Assembly (NCBI RefSeq): GCF_003383615.1
Contig: NZ_QNUL01000004.1
Coordinates: forward strand, 310,001 to 374,000
Length of the DNA stretch: 64,000 bases
Source: Dyadobacter luteus
Lineage (GTDB): Bacteria > Bacteroidota > Bacteroidia > Cytophagales > Spirosomataceae
Reading direction: 5' to 3'
In this document: positions 17,183 through 25,549 of the stretch, piece after piece
Layout of the letters: each line of letters begins with the position of its first letter
Numbering within the stretch: the first letter of the stretch is position 1
The notes under the pieces: generated by a model
Seen by the model: only the letters and a program-made list of their open reading frames with translations
What the model was told of the DNA's origin: nothing
Database searches by the model: none
Translations under genes and position numbers: made by a program

Positions 17183-19756
17183 TCACGAAAGCAGCACTTC
17201 TGGCATATCCATTTGGAAATCCTCTCCGTAAATCCTGCTGTATTCTCTGGCAAAATTCTCATAAGTAGTTTTTGCCAGAGAATGTTTGCCCAGGTGCGCC
17301 AGCGCCTTGCATTTGATAATCATCGCTTCTTCATTAACAGGATCAAAGTAGAAAACATAATTGGCAAGCTCGACGAGAAATTCAGCATCCTGAGCTATTT
17401 TCATCGTAGCTGCAAACCCCAGATAGCTATCTATAATCTCATTTGAAATCTCTGATTTGAATGAATCCAGCCATTCGTATTCAACGTTCGCAAGAAAATT
17501 GCCACGTTTAGTAATCGCGGCCAGTTCCACAATCTTTTCTCTGCTCAGTGATTTCTTATTTCTGATCAGTGAAAGATAATGCGTATAGTCGACGTGAATT
17601 TTTTCGTAGTCAATATTGATTTTCCAATATCCCGTTTCCTTTGAAACCTGGCAGTACTTCATCTTATCAAGAATTCCTTTCAGCTTGGCAATATTCACAG
17701 AGCGGTTGTTACGGGCACTTTCAGAGGTCTTATCAAACCAGAGCAGTTCTTTTAGCTTTTCGGAGCTGATGCCTTCCCAACGGATTGTGTATAGCAGTAT
17801 TACCAAAAACAGCTCCTTAACCAGCGGGCTGAACTGCCGCGTGATCTCCTGGCCGTCCTGATCAAACAATTGCAGATTTCCGAACAGAAATACGCTGCTG
17901 TGTAAGGGCTGCGTGGTTGCCGGGTCGGCAGTAGCAACGTGTGCCGGTACTTTGTTTTCAATCTCAGTTGGCACAGTAGCCGGTGTGGCTGCCTGCGGTT
18001 CGAAAGCAGCCGCAGGCTTGTTGCCCCTTGCGGATACCCTGTAATAGATATATACTCCTGAGATAAGACAAACAGCAGCTGCCAAAATCCACCAAAGGTT
18101 GTCAGCCCCGGCTGTCTGCCGGGTTGCAGCAGACTCAATAGATTGCAGTGGAGGAGCATTTAAGGTATACACAGATACCTTGGTTTGACCATTTTCACTA
18201 TGATTGAGCGCAACAGCTACAAATCTGTTTGTGGCGTAGTCAAAAAACAAATCGGCAAAGGAATGTATGTCTGTAAACTGATACGGAATTTTTGATCCGA
18301 CCGGCTGAAAATCCGGCTTTGTAAGAGAACCTTTGATAAGCTGCAGATCCGAATTGAATTTATCCTTAGGGAAAATAAGACTGTAAAAAGAGTTTTCCTG
18401 ATCACAAACGATCAACGAATTGCAAAAAACAAAGTCTTCTTTCGGAGCGGGCAGCTCATAGCGCCGGGTAAAAGTTGCTGATTTTGTATCGAAAAACAGC
18501 AGATCATACCAATTTCTGGGGTTCAGAATCTGCTGACCTGTCACGCTTCCGTAGCCGCCAAGCATGTAAGCCCCGTTTTTGCCCGCGCCAAGGGCGGCCA
18601 GATACCGGGGAGTGAATACAGAGTCTTTTTGGTAGTGTTCTGTCCACACACCCGAGGGCAGGTGGTAGCGTTGCACATTGTTTTTATAGGTCAGATGTCC
18701 ATATCCTCCCATGATATAAATGGAGGAGTCCTGCGGTGAATAGAACTTATTGGCAAGCAGAAACTGAGTTTTCACCACCGGCGCCGGCCCTTGTTTGTCC
18801 CACGAGTTTGTTTTTAAATCAAAAGTCGAAACCTGTTTTTCATTCGTGTAGATATGATAAAGTTTGCTGTTTTTCTGATCGAAAAGTAGCTGGTCATCCA
18901 CATATACGGGCTGCTGTCCCGCAGCGTGCTTATAAGAAACCGACCTGTTAGAAGCGAGATTGTAGGCGATCGTGGAGTCCGAACACAGCATGTAAAGAGT
19001 GCCCTTGCTTGCATCAAAACCAAGCCTGACGTAGCCCGGCAGAGTTTGGGATCTTGCCAGTTGCCATTCGTAGTGAAGTTTTTTGATCCATACCGGGTTA
19101 GATACAAGTCCATTCTTTTTTTGAATTTCTTCTGTGACCTGATCAGTATCCGTCTGATTGAGAGGGAATCGGTAGACCGGCTCATTGTTTTCAGAAATGA
19201 CAATGTTTCTGATCTTCATCGGGGGCACATCTGTGGACTTGAAATCTTTGTAGGTGTTTGCTCCGAAAAGAATCTTGAAGCGTGGTTTCTCAGAAAGCGT
19301 AAGCGGTTGGGAGAATGTCTTCTTGCCATACGTTATCTGAAGGCTTTTTTTATCCCTGATGAATTTCAGGCTGATCCTGTTCCACTTTTTGTACAGGTCA
19401 TCGTTGGGGAAATCAAAAGAGTAAGAGGAGAATTTGTCGCCAATTACGAGTTTGAAGTGAGGGTTGTCTGTACTGTTATCGCAGACCAGGTCAATATTTT
19501 GCCTGTCATTTTCGATCATTCTGAGAATATATCCGAAGTAAATTTTTTTGTCTGTAAGAAAAGAAAGGTCAAAACAGAGTTCAAAATCTTTCTCAAAACA
19601 AAACGTGTTGTCAGGGCTCAGATCAAGGCCCGTTCTTTTATCCTGCACTACTTCGTAGCTGTCAAAACCAAGGCCATAGGACTGCGCAGCGCTTTGGTTT
19701 GCCAGGCTGAGAAAAACTTCAAGGAAGAAAACTGCAAGTAGGAATCTGAATTTCAT
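17183..19756 (-). CDS. membrane-anchored Kelch-propeller/SARP-type transcription regulator
   Basis: An 857-residue one-component regulator. A signal peptide (to about residue 24) leads into a lectin/LamG-like beta domain (about 35-205), then a Kelch-like beta-propeller (about 235-530; IYIMGGYGHLTYKNNVQRY, GAYMLGGYGSVTG). One membrane helix follows at about 553-573 (LWWILAAAVCLISGVYIYY). The cytoplasmic part has a winged-helix domain (about 625-720; LFGNLQLFDQDGQEITRQF, then SSEKLKELLW and RSVNIAKLKGILDKM) and a helical bacterial-activator-type domain to the end. It is transcribed against the flanking GH99 and GH92 genes and likely senses glycan in the periplasm to control this locus. The protein ends (17183) 50 bases from the GH99 gene end. 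Confidence 0.85.
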   Translation of the reverse strand: MKFRFLLAVFFLEVFLSLANQSAAQSYGLGFDSYEVVQDKRTGLDLSPDNTFCFEKDFELCFDLSFLTDKKIYFGYILRMIENDRQNIDLVCDNSTDNPHFKLVIGDKFSSYSFDFPNDDLYKKWNRISLKFIRDKKSLQITYGKKTFSQPLTLSEKPRFKILFGANTYKDFKSTDVPPMKIRNIVISENNEPVYRFPLNQTDTDQVTEEIQKKNGLVSNPVWIKKLHYEWQLARSQTLPGYVRLGFDASKGTLYMLCSDSTIAYNLASNRSVSYKHAAGQQPVYVDDQLLFDQKNSKLYHIYTNEKQVSTFDLKTNSWDKQGPAPVVKTQFLLANKFYSPQDSSIYIMGGYGHLTYKNNVQRYHLPSGVWTEHYQKDSVFTPRYLAALGAGKNGAYMLGGYGSVTGQQILNPRNWYDLLFFDTKSATFTRRYELPAPKEDFVFCNSLIVCDQENSFYSLIFPKDKFNSDLQLIKGSLTKPDFQPVGSKIPYQFTDIHSFADLFFDYATNRFVAVALNHSENGQTKVSVYTLNAPPLQSIESAATRQTAGADNLWWILAAAVCLISGVYIYYRVSARGNKPAAAFEPQAATPATVPTEIENKVPAHVATADPATTQPLHSSVFLFGNLQLFDQDGQEITRQFSPLVKELFLVILLYTIRWEGISSEKLKELLWFDKTSESARNNRSVNIAKLKGILDKMKYCQVSKETGYWKINIDYEKIHVDYTHYLSLIRNKKSLSREKIVELAAITKRGNFLANVEYEWLDSFKSEISNEIIDSYLGFAATMKIAQDAEFLVELANYVFYFDPVNEEAMIIKCKALAHLGKHSLAKTTYENFAREYSRIYGEDFQMDMPEVLLS

Positions 19757-20002
19757 AGAACTGTAAGCAGGAAGAATAAAATACTCTTCAGAGATTATTT
19801 TAAGCCTTGTTAATCTATTATTAATTGTTTCTTAACCGGACCAACGTTATTTGGCCACTCCATTACGAAGCCGAGATATAACATTTTGCATTTAAAGTTA
19901 AACAATAGTAGGTGTTTACTCGTAATTGCGTCAAGCTATTTCCTGCTAAAATGACAGATATCTAACTTACGGGTAATATAGTAACCAAAAAATGATCAAA
20001 GA

Positions 20003-22249
20003 ATGATTCAACCCTTCAGGAGCTTTAAAAAAAGCGTACTGCTTTTGCTCTTTTGCCTTGTCTGCTTTTCGGTCAGAGCGCAGACAAATCCTACCGGAAA
20101 CCTAAAATATGTTGACCTGAGAATTGGCAATGTCGGTCAGCTGCTGGAGCCCACCCGACCTACGATTCAGCTACCCAATCAGATGATGCGCATGTTTCCC
20201 CAGCGCAAAGATTACCTCGATGATCAGATTTCAAGTTTTCCGCTCATTGTGGTTTCACACCGGCTTGGTCAGGCTTTTTCGGTCAAGCCTTCAATCAAAC
20301 CATTAGCTGCCCTGGATTACGATCAAAAGCTGACTTACGATCATGATCTGGAAATTACAAGACCATGGTATTACTCTACATATCTGATCGATGACCAGGT
20401 GCAGGTTGAGTTCACTCCAGGTAAAAAGACGGGAATATACCGCTTCAGCTTTCCTGAAAAGGCTTCGAAAACACTTCTTTTTGATCTATATAATCAGGGG
20501 CAGGGCTCTTGGAAATTTGGCTCAGACAATCAGATTGAGGCAACTGAAATCTATCACGATGACATCGTAGTGTACATGTATGGTGTTTTCAGTGAGAAAG
20601 GCAAAACCGGCATTCTGAATGGTTCGAAAGCCCTGAGTGCAAAGTCAGCAAAAGGAAAAAACGTCAGGGCATGGATTAACTTTGCTGAAAGCAAAAAAGG
20701 AGAGATTGAGCTCAAATATGCCATATCCTATGTGAGCGCTGAGCAGGCCAGAAAGAACTTTGACAATGAACTCGCCGCAACAGGTTTTGAGCAGCTTGCA
20801 AGCAGCGGTGAGAAGATTTGGTCGTCTGTGATCAATCAGATTCAGGTGGAAGGCGGGACTGAAGCGCAGAAACGCAGTTTTTATTCTTCTCTATACCGAA
20901 CGTACGAAAGAATGACAGACATCACCGAAGGTAATCAATACTACAGTGGATTTGACAAAAAAGTACATACGACCAACAGGCCTTTTTACACTGACGACTG
21001 GACCTGGGACAGCTACCTGGCGCATCATCCGTTGAGAATTATTCTGAATCCCGGTCAGGAGCAGGATATGCTCAGCTCGTTTGTAAATATGTATGAGCAA
21101 AGCGGCTGGGTGCCCACTTTTCCTGTTCTTTTCGGAGATCACGCCTGCATGAACGGATTTCATTCATCGGTCGCTTTTCTGGATGCCTACAGAAAAGGTC
21201 TGAGGAATTTTGACGTAACGAAAGCTTACGAAGGTATGTATAAAAATGCAACTCAGGCAACAATGGTGCCGTGGAGAAATGGGCCCAAGTGCGAGCTGGA
21301 TGATTTCTATCATACAAAAGGGTATTTTCCTTCGCTGGGCCTGAATGAAAAGGAGACAGTAAAGCTGGTTGACGCCTTTGAGAAGCGGCAAGCCGTTGCA
21401 GTAACATTGGGAGGAAGCTATGATGACTGGGCTGTGGGTGAGCTGGCAAAGGACCTTGGAAAAGAGAAAGACTATCAGTTTTTCAAACCCCGCGCTTTGA
21501 ATTATAAGAATCTTTGGAACAAAGAGAAAAATATGTTTTTACCCAAAGACAGTAAGGGCAGATGGGTTGAGATCGATCCCAAATTTGATGGCGGGATGGG
21601 CGGCCGAGATTATTATGATGAGAACAACGGCTGGACCTATAAATGGCAGGTTCAGCACGATATCAGCGGACTGATCGGGCTGATTGGAGGTAAAACCAAT
21701 TTTGAGACGCAGCTTGATGAACTTTTTCGTGAGGGTCTGGGGCGAAGTAAATATGAATTCTGGTCTAAGTTTCCTGACGCCACCGGTCTTGTCGGGCAGT
21801 ATTCGATGGGTAATGAGCCGAGCTTTCATATCCCTTATCTGTACAATTACACCAACGCGCCATGGAAAACGCAGAAACGTATTCGTTTTTTACTGGATGT
21901 ATGGTTTAAAGACAACATTTTCGGAATTCCCGGCGACGAGGATGGGGGAGGCATGACGGCCTTTGTAGTATTTTCATCAATGGGATTTTATCCGATGACT
22001 CCGGGCAAAGCCGAATATACCATAGGCAGTCCGGTTTTTGAGAAAGTGACTATTGATCTTCATAATGGGAAAAAATTCACTGTTATAGCCAAAGACTGCA
22101 GTGTGATCAATAAATATATTCAAAGCGCTAAACTCAACGGAAAGGTGCTGAATGTACCCACATTTACGCACGATCAGCTCACCGGCGGCGGAACCCTTGA
22201 ACTGGAAATGGGGCCTAAACCTAATAAAAGCTGGGGATTAGGAGAATAA
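20003..22249 (+). CDS. GH92 family alpha-mannosidase
   Basis: A 748-residue exported enzyme of glycoside hydrolase family 92, calcium-dependent exo-alpha-mannosidases common in Bacteroidota mannan loci. A signal peptide ends near FSVRAQ. The N-terminal beta domain is followed by an (alpha/alpha)6 barrel with family signatures: NNGWTYKWQVQHDISGLIG (near 541), MGNEPSFHIPYLYNYTNAPW (near 603), IPGDEDGGGMTAFVVFSSMG (near 640) and YTIGSPVFEKV. There is no lipobox, so a periplasmic location is likely. ATG 20003 was chosen because the earlier ATG at 19992 hits a stop after three codons. The leader holds the TTTAAAGTTAA motif at 19891. It is convergent with the next GH99-like gene. Confidence 0.93.
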   Translation: MIQPFRSFKKSVLLLLFCLVCFSVRAQTNPTGNLKYVDLRIGNVGQLLEPTRPTIQLPNQMMRMFPQRKDYLDDQISSFPLIVVSHRLGQAFSVKPSIKPLAALDYDQKLTYDHDLEITRPWYYSTYLIDDQVQVEFTPGKKTGIYRFSFPEKASKTLLFDLYNQGQGSWKFGSDNQIEATEIYHDDIVVYMYGVFSEKGKTGILNGSKALSAKSAKGKNVRAWINFAESKKGEIELKYAISYVSAEQARKNFDNELAATGFEQLASSGEKIWSSVINQIQVEGGTEAQKRSFYSSLYRTYERMTDITEGNQYYSGFDKKVHTTNRPFYTDDWTWDSYLAHHPLRIILNPGQEQDMLSSFVNMYEQSGWVPTFPVLFGDHACMNGFHSSVAFLDAYRKGLRNFDVTKAYEGMYKNATQATMVPWRNGPKCELDDFYHTKGYFPSLGLNEKETVKLVDAFEKRQAVAVTLGGSYDDWAVGELAKDLGKEKDYQFFKPRALNYKNLWNKEKNMFLPKDSKGRWVEIDPKFDGGMGGRDYYDENNGWTYKWQVQHDISGLIGLIGGKTNFETQLDELFREGLGRSKYEFWSKFPDATGLVGQYSMGNEPSFHIPYLYNYTNAPWKTQKRIRFLLDVWFKDNIFGIPGDEDGGGMTAFVVFSSMGFYPMTPGKAEYTIGSPVFEKVTIDLHNGKKFTVIAKDCSVINKYIQSAKLNGKVLNVPTFTHDQLTGGGTLELEMGPKPNKSWGLGE

Positions 22250-22352
22250 GCAATCTGCGTTTTGATGCTGCCTGGCCGGAATGCCAATTTAAAAACTTTA
22301 TCTATTCCTATCCTGAACCGTAAGTTACCTGCAAAGCATTTTACAGGTAATG

Positions 22353-22389
22353 AAAAAATCCGGCCGCCAAGTGATGGCGCCGGATTTTT
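22353..22389. terminator. bidirectional terminator between convergent glycosidase genes
   Basis: A GC-rich stem, AAAAATCCGGC (22354-22364) against GCCGGATTTTT (22379-22389), extends by GCCA/TGGC with one bulged C. It is flanked by A6 on one side and T5 on the other, so it can end transcription from both sides. A weaker TTACCTG/CAGGTAA stem lies just upstream (22325-22350). Confidence 0.85.
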
Positions 22390-22450
22390 GTTTTTTAGTT
22401 CTACTTTATGGACAACGATTGGTCTGATAGGTACTGACTGCGATTGATGT

Positions 22451-22477
22451 GAGAGCCATTCTTTTTGAACGGCTCTC
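22451..22477. terminator. second hairpin after the minus-strand GH99-like gene
   Basis: GAGAGCC (22451-22457) pairs with GGCTCTC (22471-22477) around a 13-base loop holding five T's. It lies 21 bases past the stop codon of the minus-strand gene and may act with the stronger terminator at 22353-22389. Confidence 0.6.
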
Positions 22478-22498
22478 AACCTGGCAGCGGAAGTCAAT

Positions 22499-25306
22499 CT
22501 ACTGTTTCACAAATTTGCGCTCGCTGCCATTCAATTTGATGACGTAGATTCCAGCCGGCCAGCTGCTCACATCAATGTCAGTGGTGTTTTGTTGTGATTT
22601 TGCAGAATAGAATTTTCGCCCCAGCACATTGAAAATTTCCAGATTAGTAATTTTTGAATCTGTCGATATGGTTATTTTTCTACTAGCTGGATTTGGATAA
22701 ACGCTGACTATATCGCCTGATATGATTTTGACATTTGTAATCCTGCTGTATGCGCTTGTCTGATCCAAATCCACCATTTTTAAACGATAATAGTAAGTGC
22801 CTGAAGGCAGATCTGTGTCGTTGTAAGTATAGTTCTTTGCATTAAGGGAGCTGGCATTCGTTTCTGTCCTGCCGATCGTTGTAAAATTTTTCGCGTCAGC
22901 ACTTCTTTGTATTTCAAAATGAGAACTGTTTGTTTCGCTACTCGTCTGCCATTTCAACTGTACAGAATTAACCTCTTTGCTTGCAGAGAAACTCATCAGC
23001 GTTACGGGTAGGGCGTTTCCTGCGTCAGTAGTGACCGGGTTGGGAAAAAGAGGCACCGAAAGACTGTTTGTTGCCTTTCCGGCCAGCACCTTTTTGGTGT
23101 AGCCAGCAATTCCCAGGTACCAATCCGGGGTCAGATCGTAGCCGTCTGCGTCCAGCGACAAAAACCAGGTGTTGCCACCTTTGGGAGTATGGTTGGAAAA
23201 CTTGGCCATTTTGAAAAATGATGTCGCTTCGTCGACTTCATCAAACATGGCAAGGTAGATCATTTGCGCTCCCTCGTTGATCACATTCTGCGACTGCTGC
23301 CACAGAAAACTACCGCCGTTTCTTGGAATCGAATTCTTGATGGCGGCTGCCGTGTTGTTGCGCACTGTCTGCAAATTGAACCAGGAAAATCCTGGGAAAA
23401 TAACCGGCATGTAATCAATTCCTTTTGGAGCCAGGTAGGCCATATCTGGTCTTACGGTGTTGATTGCAAAACTATTTGCGCCTGATTCGCTCCCATACCT
23501 GCCCACCGACCATGGGCTGACAGCATCGAGCAGATCATATACGGCAAGCCAGGCCGCAGAGTGAGTGCGCCAATTGTCGTTTAAGCCACCCATAACAGTC
23601 GCCCGGTATTTGGGATTGTCAGTAGGGTCAGTAGGATCCCCGAACTTAAACCATCTTACAAGTTTTTCAGAGCGTTCTGCTGTTGCGCCAGGATCAGACG
23701 CCAGCCCGAGTCCCCAAAGTGCTACGAGCGGTTTGCCTTTATGCCACAGGTAATTGCTCTCAGAAGTGACGCCCATCTGGTCAACCAGTCGTTTCCAGTC
23801 TGCTATCACAGCTTCAGTAGAGGTAGCATTTGCGCCGGACAAATCGTACATGATCGAGTAGACACGGCCGTACTTGCTACTCGCAGTTTGTACATTTTCG
23901 ATAACCCTTTCAAAATGGCGGTGTACGCGGGAGTCAGTTGTGGTGAAATTGACAAGAAAGCGCTGCTGAAAAACCCCGTCGATTTCATTTTCCTGCATCC
24001 ATTTGAAGTGCTCGTCTACGGTACTATAGTTGTAGCTTGAAAAAAGTTTGGCAGCGCTTCCATCGCTGTAGGTCATGTTTGTAGCCTGCAGATCATTTTG
24101 AGGGTAATCTGCAAGATAAGGCCACATATCAATTGTTGCAGTACTGTGCTGCGGGGCGCCGTCAAACCAGTGCAGCCACCAGTTATGAGCAGGTTGTCCG
24201 TCGGTGGGCATTCCAAACCAGCCCTGATAGCCGAACATCACTTTCCCGTTCAGTGTGTTTAACGAAGGGGTCGTCGTAGTTGCGGGCTGAGGCTGGAAGA
24301 ACTCAATCTCATCAATTTTTGCGGTGATAGCCCCCGATAAGGGCTGAGATATTTTAAAGTAATTAATTGCTGAGAGATTCGGTGTGCCCTGCACGGCTGC
24401 TTCTGAAATCCTGAGAAACAGGTGGTTCCAACCGTTAAGTAGTTTTTGACCGGCCATATTCCATTTATACTCATTAGTGCCCTGTTGCCCCGACGAAGTA
24501 AACGAAATACTCCCTGCTCCGTTGAATTTGCTCACATCAGAAACGTAGAGCCAGAACTTAATAAGACCGTCCTGTTGGCTTACTGTGGAATTGAATGGTG
24601 CAGCCGCATTGTATACAAACCAATCTGTACCCGGGCCGGTTTTAGTCAGTGAACCCGATCCGAGAATCTTGTTTGTGTTATCGGTTTGGATTGGGTCTGT
24701 GCCCGACCAGCCCGCAGGCTGATCAGCAGCATTAAAAATATGAGCGCCGATCAGTTCACTTCCTGTGTAACCTTTGGAAAAGCGCATATTGTCAATTTTT
24801 ATAACCACACTTTCTCCCGTATTGATAAACTTGTAATACCGGAAAAAGTTAATGGCAGATAAATCTGGGTTGCCGGATTTACCGGCTGCACTCATGCGAA
24901 GTGTTACGTTGTTCCAGCCATTTCTCAGATTTACACTGCCCGTGCTCCAGTTGAATTCGTCCGTGTCAGGGCCGCCCGAACTGGTCAGTTCAAATTGTCC
25001 TTCGGACGCAGAAAACTTGGTGATGTCGGATACATACAAAGAGAACTGAAAGTAGGCAATCGTCAATTCATTGGCGGCTATACCGGTGTTCAGTGGAGCG
25101 ATAAAATTCTTTCTGAAACGCTCGGTGTTTCCTCCCTCTGATTTGATACTGGCCAGCCCCTCAGCAGGATCATTGGTGTCCAGACTGAGCGTATTACCTC
25201 CACCTGTCCAGCCGCTCAGCGACTCGCAGTCATCTACCAGTACTACCTGCGCGAGTAGTGCTGATGAGATAAAAGTTAAAAACAGCAATAAGAAGTGTTT
25301 CTTCAT
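22499..25306 (-). CDS. T9SS-exported modular GH71/GH99-like glycosidase
   Basis: A 935-residue secreted enzyme. After the signal peptide (ending ALLAQ) come two related beta-sandwich modules, about 20-180 and 185-340, sharing patterns such as RNGWNNVTLRMS/LNGWNHLFLRIS and LSAINFFRYY/LSAINYFKIS; they look like carbohydrate-binding domains. The catalytic barrel (about 350-750) has GYQGWFGMPTDG, HFKWMQENEIDGVFQQRF and MFDEVDEATSFFK with Glu690 and Glu693 matching the GH99 ExxE pair. A linker domain (ALPVTLMSFSASKEVNSVQL) and an 80-residue type A T9SS sorting domain (VYPNPASRKITIS to ERKFVKQ) follow. It is therefore probably released or anchored at the cell surface, unlike its lipoprotein relative at 15828. 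Confidence 0.9.
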   Translation of the reverse strand: MKKHFLLLFLTFISSALLAQVVLVDDCESLSGWTGGGNTLSLDTNDPAEGLASIKSEGGNTERFRKNFIAPLNTGIAANELTIAYFQFSLYVSDITKFSASEGQFELTSSGGPDTDEFNWSTGSVNLRNGWNNVTLRMSAAGKSGNPDLSAINFFRYYKFINTGESVVIKIDNMRFSKGYTGSELIGAHIFNAADQPAGWSGTDPIQTDNTNKILGSGSLTKTGPGTDWFVYNAAAPFNSTVSQQDGLIKFWLYVSDVSKFNGAGSISFTSSGQQGTNEYKWNMAGQKLLNGWNHLFLRISEAAVQGTPNLSAINYFKISQPLSGAITAKIDEIEFFQPQPATTTTPSLNTLNGKVMFGYQGWFGMPTDGQPAHNWWLHWFDGAPQHSTATIDMWPYLADYPQNDLQATNMTYSDGSAAKLFSSYNYSTVDEHFKWMQENEIDGVFQQRFLVNFTTTDSRVHRHFERVIENVQTASSKYGRVYSIMYDLSGANATSTEAVIADWKRLVDQMGVTSESNYLWHKGKPLVALWGLGLASDPGATAERSEKLVRWFKFGDPTDPTDNPKYRATVMGGLNDNWRTHSAAWLAVYDLLDAVSPWSVGRYGSESGANSFAINTVRPDMAYLAPKGIDYMPVIFPGFSWFNLQTVRNNTAAAIKNSIPRNGGSFLWQQSQNVINEGAQMIYLAMFDEVDEATSFFKMAKFSNHTPKGGNTWFLSLDADGYDLTPDWYLGIAGYTKKVLAGKATNSLSVPLFPNPVTTDAGNALPVTLMSFSASKEVNSVQLKWQTSSETNSSHFEIQRSADAKNFTTIGRTETNASSLNAKNYTYNDTDLPSGTYYYRLKMVDLDQTSAYSRITNVKIISGDIVSVYPNPASRKITISTDSKITNLEIFNVLGRKFYSAKSQQNTTDIDVSSWPAGIYVIKLNGSERKFVKQ

Positions 25307-25549
25307 TTTTTTAAAGTTAAAGGTTTGAGATTTGATTAAAAACGGTTTCCCGAAAGCGGAAAATCAAATCTATTCCCAGACCTATAACGTTTCGTTAATT
25401 ATAACTTAATGAAGAAAAAATAATGCTTTATTGGTTTAGTTGGGCTGGTGATCTGTATGGTTGAGGTAATGAAATCAGGGGGAGTCTAATTGCAGAAACC
25501 ATTGAGATGGTCAACTGAATCCTGCCCGAAAGAGAGGATGCTACAAAGT

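Noticed and set aside
18926..19741. 271-codon plus-strand ORF opposite the Kelch/SARP gene
   Set aside because: It is a shadow of the minus-strand gene; its translation lacks any recognisable domain, whereas the minus strand has clear domains.
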